From the NCBI GenBank assembly GCA_964618555.1, contig CAZUBF010000023.1:1-33448 (forward strand): 33,448 bases of DNA. The letters run 5' to 3'. Position 1 is the stretch's first letter. Each line of letters opens with the position of its first letter. The position numbers were made by a program, and so were the translations under genes. Below the pieces are notes generated by a model, which saw only the letters and a list, made by a program, of their open reading frames with translations, had not been told where the DNA came from and made no database searches. This DNA is from Calidifontimicrobium sp964618555 (GTDB lineage: Bacteria; Pseudomonadota; Gammaproteobacteria; Burkholderiales; Burkholderiaceae_C). Positions 7,501 to 14,706 of the stretch are shown piece after piece.

Positions 7501-8919
7501 GGCCTGCTGGATCTCGACTTCGTGGCGCAGCCGCGCCGCGCAGCGTTCCAGCTGCGTGAACCGCGGCGCGACGCCGGTGGCCCAGGTGGCCAGCGCCGCG
7601 GCGTTCTCGGCGGCCGGCGCGACGTCGGCTAAAGGCGCCTGCGGCGGACACAGCACGTCGTAGTCGGCCACCATGGCGGCCGTCGAACGCGGCTCGATCG
7701 CGGCCACCGCCTCGCGCACGCGCGCCAGGGCCGGGCGGTCGTCGGCGATCTGGCGCAGCCGGGTCACCAGCGCGTCCGCATTTGGGGCGAACAGGAACCC
7801 GGTCTCGCCGTCGACGATGCGCTCGGCGAAGCTGCCGAGTGCGGTCGCCACCGGCACGATGCCCAGCAGGGTGAGCTCGGTGAGCGCATAGCCGAAGGTC
7901 TCGGCGCACACGCTGGCCAGCAGGCCGACGTCAGGCTGCAGCTGCGCCACGTGGCGCGGCAGATCGGCCAGCTCGTACTCGGCACGGACCGTGGCGCCGG
8001 GCAGATCTTCGAAGAAGCGCCCGAGGGGTCCGCAGCCGAGGAACTGCAGGTCGGCGAACTCGCTCAAGCGGTGCCGGGCCTGGAACAGCAGGTCCATCCC
8101 CTTGACCGAGCTGAGAGAACCCAGCACCAGCACGCGCAGCCGTTCGGCGGGCTGCGGCGCGGCCGATCGCGCGGCCGGCCAGCCGGCATAGCCGTGCGCG
8201 ATCACCTCGAACCGCGTGTGCGGCGCGATCTTCACCAGCCGCTTCACCTGCTCGCGCGCCGCGTGCGAGGGGCTGACGAGGGTGATCGGCGGCGCGCTCG
8301 CCAGCGCCTGCGGCAATGCCGCATCACCCGACGCCGCGGCGTCGCGGTCGGCGCCCGGCCCGGCCCCGCGGGCATCGAGCAGCTCGAGGAAGCGCCGCCG
8401 GACCGCGATCCGGTCGGCGACGGCGAAACCCGACAGGGGATTGAAACCCGGCTCGTTGTGCTGCGCGCACTCGGCCAGCCGGGCGTCGTCGCAGCTCGTG
8501 CACACGCCGCCGAAGTGCGCGTTGATCGCCGGGCAGGCCGGGAAGTAGTCGTGCACGACCAGCAGCGTCGGCAGCGCCGTGTCGAGCGCGTCCAGGCTGT
8601 GGCCGATCAGCGACGAAACGATCACCCGACCGACCCCGCAGGCGGCCACCACCTCGTGCAGCGCGGCGCGGTACTCGTCGTGCGCGGTGGCCGTCACCGC
8701 GATCGGCCGATCGAACACCCACAGGCGCAGCGGGTGCGCGAGATCGGCGGCATCGAACAGCACCAGCCCGCGCCCGAAGTGGCCCTCGAGATGGAACGCC
8801 TTGAGCACGTAGCTGCGGCTGCCTTCGTCGGCCTGGCAGAAGTCGCGCCACCAGCGTTCGACGCCGCCGCCGAGGTCGTGGACGATGTGCAGGGTGACGG
8901 GTCGGGCCGCGTCGGGCAT
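4375..8919 (-). CDS. Giant multidomain glycan enzyme: GT4, coiled coil, RgpF-like and HAD-like domains
   Basis: A 1514-residue cytoplasmic protein. Residues about 1-440 form a GT4 (GT-B) glycosyltransferase, with an HIVHDLGGGVERW start, LVLGSLSSVKGMDLL at about 264, and the E-x7-E pair in AETFGYALTEL at about 340. Residues about 450-535 are a charged heptad-like coiled coil (ERDADIARRDAQLAARE), followed by the YRSTSWRLTRPLR linker common in such fusions. Residues about 645-910 resemble rhamnan-synthesis protein RgpF (RIAIHAHVFYADL, PNRGRDMAPML, HIHTKKS). Residues about 914-1160 are a HAD-superfamily domain like COG5610: FDVFDTLL with Asp919 as presumed nucleophile, LLASDTF, RKDSGELY and MVGDNERSDF. 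A C-terminal domain (LCFLSREGALL, VVDVGYSGTIQ) accompanies this HAD type. ATG 8919 was chosen because the upstream extension is low-complexity Arg. It converges on the ligase gene with a 131-base overlap. Its precise reactions are unknown. Confidence 0.9.
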   Translation of the reverse strand: MPDAARPVTLHIVHDLGGGVERWWRDFCQADEGSRSYVLKAFHLEGHFGRGLVLFDAADLAHPLRLWVFDRPIAVTATAHDEYRAALHEVVAACGVGRVIVSSLIGHSLDALDTALPTLLVVHDYFPACPAINAHFGGVCTSCDDARLAECAQHNEPGFNPLSGFAVADRIAVRRRFLELLDARGAGPGADRDAAASGDAALPQALASAPPITLVSPSHAAREQVKRLVKIAPHTRFEVIAHGYAGWPAARSAAPQPAERLRVLVLGSLSSVKGMDLLFQARHRLSEFADLQFLGCGPLGRFFEDLPGATVRAEYELADLPRHVAQLQPDVGLLASVCAETFGYALTELTLLGIVPVATALGSFAERIVDGETGFLFAPNADALVTRLRQIADDRPALARVREAVAAIEPRSTAAMVADYDVLCPPQAPLADVAPAAENAAALATWATGVAPRFTQLERCAARLRHEVEIQQAVRRERNARLAEVEATVVQRDDTIAALSQTVAERDADIARRDAQLAAREAVIETQLQQLGAARHELAALYRSTSWRLTRPLRFAARLARGDRAGAMAGLRHHGHAWARGVYRRLPQALRGPLVELAYRGAGPLFRGVGHYERWRSRRAGGGAAPAAGQGSLVDLDRVAPFDASTPGRIAIHAHVFYADLIDEFLGQLAQMPFAFSLFVSVSDAKVQAQCRERLRQLPRLVSLVVEVVPNRGRDMAPMLCRFGRELADHDFVAHIHTKKSLYNRGSTLGWREYLVQGLFGSPDRVRRIFTLLTTPAVGLVYPQTYVDVPYQAHSWLANRGLGEHWCRRLGIEPPKGYFDFPVGSMFWARTEALRPLFDAGITLDDFPVEAGQTDGTLAHALERLLGLVPRAAGFGHAVLSDDRHPSWSRWRFDQSFGQTIDGVVAQLTAPEVRAVIFDVFDTLLVRPLLDPEHVKAIVARRIGGEAGRLYLEQRADVESEARERAGRDVGLEDIYRAWQARGGAIAPHLARLHELEVEVETASVQVRTDAAALLDAVARSGRRVLLASDTFLPATAVEAMLRRCGVGGWHRCYVSSDVGLRKDSGELYRHILQTEALAIGQVAMVGDNERSDFQIPCDMGMRHWHVIRAVEQARAMPRWSALVDEAQAGDDLDASACLGLLVRRSFSALFGVQARPAEFAPTARDVGYQVVGPLALAFAGWLAREAQARGIARLCFLSREGALLHVVYDRWRDATGEGPPASYLVLSRRSVTVPMIESIEDVYELARARFYPNELSIFLRERYGLALDDGDWRQLAERGLWRQGRPVEVLDGNIEAVRPVLDHLHPRIVEAGAREKPALMAYLHAMGLDGDDECAVVDVGYSGTIQSRLIRLLGRRIHGYYMIANSTCKNPEVFRGATALGCYADGVPPGAPQPLLYGRSFDLEKMLSSDEEQVIRYEMVEEEGSPQPRARLRSGTTIDARSRQLRAELRQGVDDFVTDAMALRRSLWPGFTVPVALASRLFDAIVEGRTPAEQDVLSAIVLDDYYCGRGLVS

Positions 8920-8978
8920 GGCGGGTGCGGATGGGGGTCGGGGCAGGCGGACCCGGGATTCTGGCCTACGCCATCGGC

Positions 8979-8984
8979 TACAGT
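8979..8984 (+). promoter_or_regulatory. Possible -10 element for the zinc-ribbon methyltransferase gene
   Basis: TACAGT at 8979-8984 resembles a sigma-70 -10 hexamer and lies 50 bases before the ATG at 9035, within the 115-base divergent gap. No good -35 match is seen at 16-18 bases upstream, so this is only a weak candidate. Confidence 0.25.
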
Positions 8985-9034
8985 GCGCAGCGGCTCGCCG
9001 CGCCCACCGGGCGCGGCGGCCCCGCCTGCGCAGC

Positions 9035-10024
9035 ATGACCACTCACCCGCCTGCCCCCACGCCGACCGGCACGGCCATCGACGCCCGTGCCGGCGCGCTC
9101 GGCGGCGCCAGCGGCGTCAGGCTGCCGTCGCCGTGGATCGCGCGCTTCGACGGCGAGGCCGGCTTCGCGGCCGCGATGACCGCGGCGCAGGGGCTGCTCG
9201 CCACCGTCGGCGGCATCGACGACCAGATCGTGGCCTGCCGCCACCCGCGCGACTACACCGCGTACTGCCAGAGCTGCGCGACGTTCACGACGATGCGCAT
9301 CGACTGGCGCCACGCGGGGACGACGCCCGACGGCTCGGTGCATCCGGCGTGGACCGAGACCAGCGTGTGCACCGCCTGCGGGCTCAACAGCCGCATGCGC
9401 GCCCTGCTGGGCTTCGTGCTGGCGCACGGCGACTACCGCCGCGACGCGCGCTGTTACCTGGCCGAACGCGTGACGCCTTCGTACCCGGCGTTCGGCCGTC
9501 ACTTCGAGCATCTGACCGGCAGCGAGTACCTCGGGCGCGATCGCCGGCCGGGCGAACGGGTGCACCTGCCCGCGTTCGACGCCGAGGTGCGCCACGAGGA
9601 CCTGACCGGGCTGTCGTTCGCCGACGCGAGCTTCGAGTGGGTGGTGACGCAGGACGTGTTCGAGCACGTGCCGGACTACCCGGCGGCCTTCGCCGAATGC
9701 GCCCGCGTTCTCGTCGCCGGCGGCCACCTGGTGTTCACGGTGCCGTTCAACAGCGGCCTGAGCCGCACCCAGGTGCGCGCCCTGGTGCACCCGGACGGCC
9801 GCATCGAACACCGGCTGCCGCCGGAGGTGCACGGCAACCCGGTCGAAGGCGGCGGCGCCCTGTGTTTCCAGAACTTCGGCTGGGACCTCGTCGACACGCT
9901 GCGCGGCGTCGGCTTCACCGATGTCGCGGCGCATGCCTACTGGGGGCCGTGGCTGGGCCATGTCGGCTTCGGCGGGCTGGTGTTCAGCGCGCGCAAGGCG
10001 CCGCCGGGGCGCGCGGTCGGCTGA
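9035..10024 (+). CDS. Class I SAM-dependent methyltransferase with N-terminal zinc ribbon
   Basis: A 329-residue cytoplasmic protein. Two CxxC pairs, Cys78/Cys81 and Cys112/Cys115 (YCQSC and CTACG), suggest a zinc-binding ribbon ahead of the catalytic fold. The methyltransferase half contains EYLGRDRRPG, then LSFADASFEWVVTQDVFEHV at about residues 193-211, and AFAECARVLVAGGHLVFTVP, the usual layout of Methyltransf_11-type enzymes. The canonical GxGxG motif is not obvious, so the cofactor site is degenerate or unusual. ATG 9035 was chosen because the frame upstream is Arg-rich and noncoding in character. It lies divergently from the GT4/RgpF/HAD fusion gene. A 202-base gap with no evident gene (10025-10226) separates it from the next fusion gene. 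Location suggests glycan or glycan-precursor methylation. The substrate is not determinable. Confidence 0.85.
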   Translation: MTTHPPAPTPTGTAIDARAGALGGASGVRLPSPWIARFDGEAGFAAAMTAAQGLLATVGGIDDQIVACRHPRDYTAYCQSCATFTTMRIDWRHAGTTPDGSVHPAWTETSVCTACGLNSRMRALLGFVLAHGDYRRDARCYLAERVTPSYPAFGRHFEHLTGSEYLGRDRRPGERVHLPAFDAEVRHEDLTGLSFADASFEWVVTQDVFEHVPDYPAAFAECARVLVAGGHLVFTVPFNSGLSRTQVRALVHPDGRIEHRLPPEVHGNPVEGGGALCFQNFGWDLVDTLRGVGFTDVAAHAYWGPWLGHVGFGGLVFSARKAPPGRAVG

Positions 10025-10226
10025 GAGCCCGTCGGCGACATGATCCTGCGGGCCCGTCTGGCAGCGGCGATGCGCGCTTCGATGCGTGGCACGCGGATCG
10101 CGCGGTCGGGGCGTGGCGTCGCCGCCGGCCGCGGCACCGGCCGCGGTCGCGACGACGCCCGCAGCGTGCGCCGCCGGATCGCGGCGTCGCACACGCCCCG
10201 GCGACCGCAGCGCTGAGCCACGCGCC

Positions 10227-13200
10227 ATGTCGACCCCGGCCGACCCTGCCCTGGCGGCGCTGTGCGACGAAGCCGCTGCGCTGTGCGCCGACCCGCGGCT
10301 GGCGACACTGCTGCACACGCACTGGCCGGCCCTCGGCCGCGGCGGCCGGCGCGTCGGCACGCGCATCCACCCCGACGACCAGATGCTGCTGCACTCGCTG
10401 CGCCACCATCGCGACGCCGGCGCCGCCGTCAGCCAGTACTTCAACGTCGCGCTGCAGCAGTACCACGCGGCGCGACAGATCGTCGACACGCTGTTCCCGG
10501 TCCCTTCGGGCCGCCTCGAACTGCTCGACTTCGCGTGCGGATTCGGCCGCCTGATCCGCTTCCTCGTCGCCTGCGACCGCGACGTCGAGATCACCGCCGC
10601 CGAGATCCAGCCCGACGCGCTGGCCTTCGTCGGCGACGAGTTCGGCGTCGCCACGGTGCCCTCGACGATGGCGCCCGAGGCGTTCGACCCGGGCCGGCGC
10701 TTCGACGTCGTGTGGGTCGCGTCGCTGTTCTCGCACCTGCCCGAGGGCCTGTTCCACCGCTGGCTGTCGCGGCTGCACGCGCTGTTGACGCCGCGCGGCG
10801 TGCTGTGCTTCAGCGTGCACGACGAGGTGCTCGCGCCACCCGGCGCGATGCCGGCCAGCGGCCTGCTGTTCAGGCCGTACAGCGAGAACGCCGCGCTCGA
10901 CGCCGACGCCTACGGCACGACCTACGTCACCGAGCGTTTCGTGCGCGCCGCGATCGCGCGTGGCATCGGCGCGCGCGCGCCGGTGCACCGCATCGCCAGG
11001 GCGCTGGCGCACGAGCAGGACGTCTACGTCGTCGCCGCCGACCCCGGCCGCGACCTGTCGCCGCTCGCCGGGTTCCGCCACGGGCCGTGGGGCTGGGTCG
11101 ACGAGCGGCGCGTCGATGCCGGCGCGCTCGTGCTGCGCGGCTGGGCCGCGTCGCTCGACGACGGTGCGCTGCCCGCGGTGACGATCCGCGTCGACGGCGC
11201 CGAGCACCGCTGCCCGACCGGCGGCATGCGCCCCGATGTGCGCGACGTGTTCGGCGACGAGCGGCTCGCGGCCGCAGGCTGGGCGCTGCGCCTTGCGCTG
11301 CCCGAAGGCGGGCGCACCCCCTGGGTCGAAGTCGTTGCGCCGACGCCGCGCGGCGAGTGCGTGCTGCTGTACGCCGGCTGGCCGGGCGGACCACCGACCG
11401 CGCCTGAGACGCCGCACGTCTACCGGCGCGCCATCGACCCCGGCACGCGATCGTCGCTGTCAGTGATCGCGGCGCTCGTCACGCCGGGCTCGCGCGTGCT
11501 CGACGTCGGCACCGGCAGCGGCGCGCTCGGCCGCCACCTGCGCGGGCAGCGCCGCTGCGAGGTCGACGGCGTCACGCTCAGCGCCGCCGAGCGCGACGTC
11601 GCGTCGCCGGCCTACGACCGCCTCGTCGTCGCCGACCTCGACGACCCGGCCTGGGCCACGCGTTTCGCCGACCGCCGCTACGACGTGATCGTCTGTGCCG
11701 ACGTGCTCGAGCACCTGCGCGAGCCGGCGCGCGTGCTGCGCGCCTGCGCCGGCCTGCTGCGCGACGGCGGCTGGCTGCTCGCCTCGGTGCCCAACGTCGC
11801 CTACGCCGGCCTCGTTGCCGAGCTCATGCACGGACGCTGGACCTACGGCGCCGAGGGCCTGCTAGACCGCACCCACCTGCGCTTTTTCACCCGTGCCTCA
11901 TTCGGGCGCCTGCTCGAAGACGAAGGCTGGCGCGTCGAGCGCGTCGAGCCGATCGATCTGACCTGGTACTACACCGAGTTCTGGACCCCTTTCGACCGCC
12001 TGCCGCCGACGGTGGCGCGCTACCTGCTCGCGCAACCCGACGCGTCGGCGTACCAGCTCGTGTTCGCGGCACGGCGCACCGAGGCGCAGGCGCGCGCGGG
12101 CGACGAGCCGCTCGCCGCCCTGGTCCCGCCGCCCGACCCGGCAGTGAGCGTGGCCGTCTACGCGTCGACGCTCGCCGTCGCACCGGCCGGCGGTGGCAGC
12201 GCGCGCGGCGTGCACGCGCTCGGCCGCGTCGGTGCGCAGCTGCAGACGCTCGCCTTCCCGATCCCCGCCAACGCCGGCGTGCCGCCGCAGTGGCGCTGGT
12301 ATCCGGCCGACCGACCCGGCTACCTGCACCTGCACGCACTGCGCGTGCGCGACCGCCACGGCGGCGTCGCCTGGGACTGGGTCGCGGCGCGCGACGGCGA
12401 CCGCGCGCTGCGCGATGCCGGGCGGCAACAGATCGACCTCGGCACGCCGGCGGCCGACGGCGCCGTGACGCTGCTGCTGCGCGGCACCGAGCCGGGCCTC
12501 GACCTGCCTGTGCCGGCGGCGGCTCTGGCGCCGGCGGGGGCGCCGTGGACGTTCGAGGCCGTGTGCGGCTGGCCGCTGTCGGCCGACTACCTCGCATTGC
12601 TGCCCGCGGCGCCCGCAGACCGCGCACCGGCCCCGCTGGCGCCGCTCACCGCCGCGGCCGTGCCGCCGCCGCGCGACCCCGTCGTCGAGGTCGTCGTGCC
12701 GGTGCACGGCCAGGTCGACCTCGTGCGCCGCTGCCTGGCCAGCGTGGTCGACGGCGGCGGCGACGTGCCGTGGCATCTGACGGTGATCGACGACGCCAGC
12801 CCCGATGCCGGGACCACCCGCTGGTTGCGCGAGTTCGCCGCCGTGCACCCCGAGACGACGGTCGTCGCGAACGCGCGCAACCTCGGCTTCGTCGCCACCG
12901 CCAACCTCGGCTTCCGACTGGCCGGGCGGCGCGACGTCGTGCTGCTCAACAGCGACACCGAAGTGCCGCCCGGCTGGCTCGACCGCCTGCGCCGCGCCGC
13001 CGTCGCCGACCCTCGCGCCGGCACCGTCACCCCGTTCTCGAACAACGCGACGATCTGCTCGTTCCCGCGCTTCTGCGAGGACAATCCGCTGCCGCCCGGC
13101 CACACCACGGCCTCGCTCGACCGCCTGTTCGCGCAGACCCTTGCGGGGCAGACGGTCGAGATCCCGACCGCGGTGGGCTTTTGCATGTACATCCGCCGCG

Positions 13201-13502
13201 ACTGCCTCGACGAGATCGGCGACTTCGACGCCGCGACGTTCGGCGCCGGCTACGGCGAGGAGAACGACTTCTGCCTGCGCGCCACCGCGCGCGGCTGGCG
13301 CCACCTGCACGTGCTCGACGTGTTCGTTCGCCACGAAGGCGGCTCGAGCTTCGGCCCGCGCCAGCAGGAGCTCCAGCGGCACGCCATGGCGGCGATGCTG
13401 CGCCTGCACCCGCACTACGACGAGCTGGTGCGCGCGTACATCGAGCGTGACCCGCCGCGGCCGTACCGCGACGCGGTCGCCGGCCGCCTCGCGGCCGGCT
13501 GA
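10227..13502 (+). CDS. Multidomain methyltransferase-methyltransferase-glycosyltransferase fusion
   Basis: A 1091-residue cytoplasmic protein. A first class I methyltransferase covers about residues 1-270 (LLDFACGFGRLIRF at about 98, then FDVVWVASLFSHLPEGLF). A beta-rich segment follows at about 285-395 (VLRGWAASLDDGALP). A second class I methyltransferase covers about 400-625 (VLDVGTGSGALGRHL at about 424, YDVIVCADVLEHL, LLASVPNVAY). Another segment without a recognised fold spans about 640-800. A C-terminal GT2 glycosyltransferase covers about 815-1090 (VVEVVVPVHGQVDLVRRCL, VIDDASPD, LLNSDTEVPPGWL at about 907, and GYGEENDFCLRA as the acceptor-side motif). ATG 10227 is the first start after the low-complexity upstream frame. 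The stop overlaps the next start as TGATG, so the acyltransferase is coupled. Fusions of this type can add a sugar and methylate the chain end, as capping enzymes of ABC-exported O-antigens do. That role is inferred. Confidence 0.9.
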   Translation: MSTPADPALAALCDEAAALCADPRLATLLHTHWPALGRGGRRVGTRIHPDDQMLLHSLRHHRDAGAAVSQYFNVALQQYHAARQIVDTLFPVPSGRLELLDFACGFGRLIRFLVACDRDVEITAAEIQPDALAFVGDEFGVATVPSTMAPEAFDPGRRFDVVWVASLFSHLPEGLFHRWLSRLHALLTPRGVLCFSVHDEVLAPPGAMPASGLLFRPYSENAALDADAYGTTYVTERFVRAAIARGIGARAPVHRIARALAHEQDVYVVAADPGRDLSPLAGFRHGPWGWVDERRVDAGALVLRGWAASLDDGALPAVTIRVDGAEHRCPTGGMRPDVRDVFGDERLAAAGWALRLALPEGGRTPWVEVVAPTPRGECVLLYAGWPGGPPTAPETPHVYRRAIDPGTRSSLSVIAALVTPGSRVLDVGTGSGALGRHLRGQRRCEVDGVTLSAAERDVASPAYDRLVVADLDDPAWATRFADRRYDVIVCADVLEHLREPARVLRACAGLLRDGGWLLASVPNVAYAGLVAELMHGRWTYGAEGLLDRTHLRFFTRASFGRLLEDEGWRVERVEPIDLTWYYTEFWTPFDRLPPTVARYLLAQPDASAYQLVFAARRTEAQARAGDEPLAALVPPPDPAVSVAVYASTLAVAPAGGGSARGVHALGRVGAQLQTLAFPIPANAGVPPQWRWYPADRPGYLHLHALRVRDRHGGVAWDWVAARDGDRALRDAGRQQIDLGTPAADGAVTLLLRGTEPGLDLPVPAAALAPAGAPWTFEAVCGWPLSADYLALLPAAPADRAPAPLAPLTAAAVPPPRDPVVEVVVPVHGQVDLVRRCLASVVDGGGDVPWHLTVIDDASPDAGTTRWLREFAAVHPETTVVANARNLGFVATANLGFRLAGRRDVVLLNSDTEVPPGWLDRLRRAAVADPRAGTVTPFSNNATICSFPRFCEDNPLPPGHTTASLDRLFAQTLAGQTVEIPTAVGFCMYIRRDCLDEIGDFDAATFGAGYGEENDFCLRATARGWRHLHVLDVFVRHEGGSSFGPRQQELQRHAMAAMLRLHPHYDELVRAYIERDPPRPYRDAVAGRLAAG

Positions 13503-14668
13503 TGCCCTTCAACCCGTACCTGCACGGCCTGCGCGGGCTCGCGGCGCTGGGCGTCCTGCTGTTCCACTGGAGCACGCACTTCCCGGCGGCCAGCCAGGTG
13601 CTGGCGTCGATGCGCTGGGGCCCCGAGCCGTGGATGAACCTGTCGCTGCCGTTCGCCAACGGCTGGCAGGGCGTGCCGCTGTTCTTCGTCCTCTCGGCGT
13701 TCCTGCTCGCGTCGCAGTGGGCCGACAAGCCCGTCACTGCCGCCACCGTGCGGCCGTACCTGAAGCGTCGCTTCCTTCGCATCTACCCCGCCGTGTGGCT
13801 GCAGCTCGGCCTGCTGCTGCTGATCCCGCTGCCCGGCCTGATCGCGCCGTGGGACGCGGCCACGCTGCTGCTGAACGCGCTGCTGTGGATCCATCTGCCG
13901 CCGGCGATGGCCGTGCCGCTCAACGGCGTGTGGTGGACGCTGCCGGTCGAGCTCGGCTTCTACGTGCTGCTGCCGCTGCTGATCGTGCTGCGCGAGCGCT
14001 GGAGCGCGCTCGCGGTGTACGCGCTCTGCCTGGCCGTCGCCATCGGCTGGCGCTGGCTGTGCATCGTCTGGTTCGCCGACGAGGGCCTCGCCCACCGGCT
14101 GCACGTGGTCGACGCGCTGCCGGGGTCGCTGGCGACGTTTGCTGCCGGCTTCTGGCTCGCCCGCCGCGCGCCGGTCGATTCGACCGCCCGCCGCTGGTTC
14201 GGCCTGGCGGCGCTGGGCCTCGCCTACCTCGCGCTGCAGTACGCCATCTGGACCTGGAACGCGGTCTACCTGCGCGGCCACTGGATCCTCGCGGTGTGGG
14301 TGCCCGCGCTCGGCCTGGTGCTTGCCGGCGTCGTCCACCTGCTGCGTCGGCCGCTGGCGGGCCTCGGCGTGCTGGCCAGCCGGCCGGCGCAGTGGCTGGG
14401 CGAGATGAGCTTCGGCATCTACCTGTGGCACTACCCCGTGCAGCAGGCGTTCGTGCTGCTCTGGCCCGCACGCTGGGCGTCGCCGCAGGCCAGCGTCTGG
14501 GCGCTGGTGGCCACGACGGCGCTGACGTTCGCGCTCGCCTGGTTCAGCTACCACGCGGTCGAGAAGCGCTTCTTCCGCCCCTCGCGGCCGCATCGGCACG
14601 ACGCCTTCGCACGCGCCGGCGGCGCGGCGGCGCCCGCTCCGCCGGAAGGATCGACGGGCCGCGGGTGA
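13502..14668 (+). CDS. Membrane O-acyltransferase, acyltransferase-3 (OafA/YrhL-like) family
   Basis: A 388-residue polytopic inner-membrane protein that would transfer acyl, usually acetyl, groups to a glycan during or after export. The N-terminus YLHGLRGLAALGVLLFH matches the family's first helix with its conserved Arg and His. It is followed by GVPLFFVLSAFLL, the YLKRRFLRIYPAVWL loop (R-x-x-R-I-x-P is diagnostic), WTLPVELGFYVLLPLL, and near the end GEMSFGIYLWHYPVQQ. About ten hydrophobic segments are visible. Length is within the usual 350-400 residues, and no SGNH hydrolase extension is present. ATG 13502 shares bases with the preceding TGA. The tail is Ala/Pro-rich. It converges on wzt with a 38-base gap. 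Confidence 0.93.
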   Translation: MPFNPYLHGLRGLAALGVLLFHWSTHFPAASQVLASMRWGPEPWMNLSLPFANGWQGVPLFFVLSAFLLASQWADKPVTAATVRPYLKRRFLRIYPAVWLQLGLLLLIPLPGLIAPWDAATLLLNALLWIHLPPAMAVPLNGVWWTLPVELGFYVLLPLLIVLRERWSALAVYALCLAVAIGWRWLCIVWFADEGLAHRLHVVDALPGSLATFAAGFWLARRAPVDSTARRWFGLAALGLAYLALQYAIWTWNAVYLRGHWILAVWVPALGLVLAGVVHLLRRPLAGLGVLASRPAQWLGEMSFGIYLWHYPVQQAFVLLWPARWASPQASVWALVATTALTFALAWFSYHAVEKRFFRPSRPHRHDAFARAGGAAAPAPPEGSTGRG

Positions 14669-14688
14669 GCGGCGCCGGCCTCAGCGCA

Positions 14689-14704
14689 GCGGCGCTGGCG
14701 CCGC
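14689..14704. terminator. Possible bidirectional GC hairpin between convergent genes
   Basis: gcggcgc at 14689-14695 and gcgccgc at 14698-14704 form a short perfect inverted repeat with two central bases, within the 38-base gap between the acyltransferase and wzt stops. No T-tract follows on either strand, so its role as terminator is uncertain. Confidence 0.3.
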
Positions 14705-14706
14705 GC

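Noticed and set aside
4351..7632. A 1093-residue open frame on the plus strand
   Set aside because: It lies wholly opposite the GT4/RgpF/HAD fusion gene, is rich in Arg, His, Gln and Ala, and has no recognisable domain. Such long antisense frames are expected from codon bias at this GC content.
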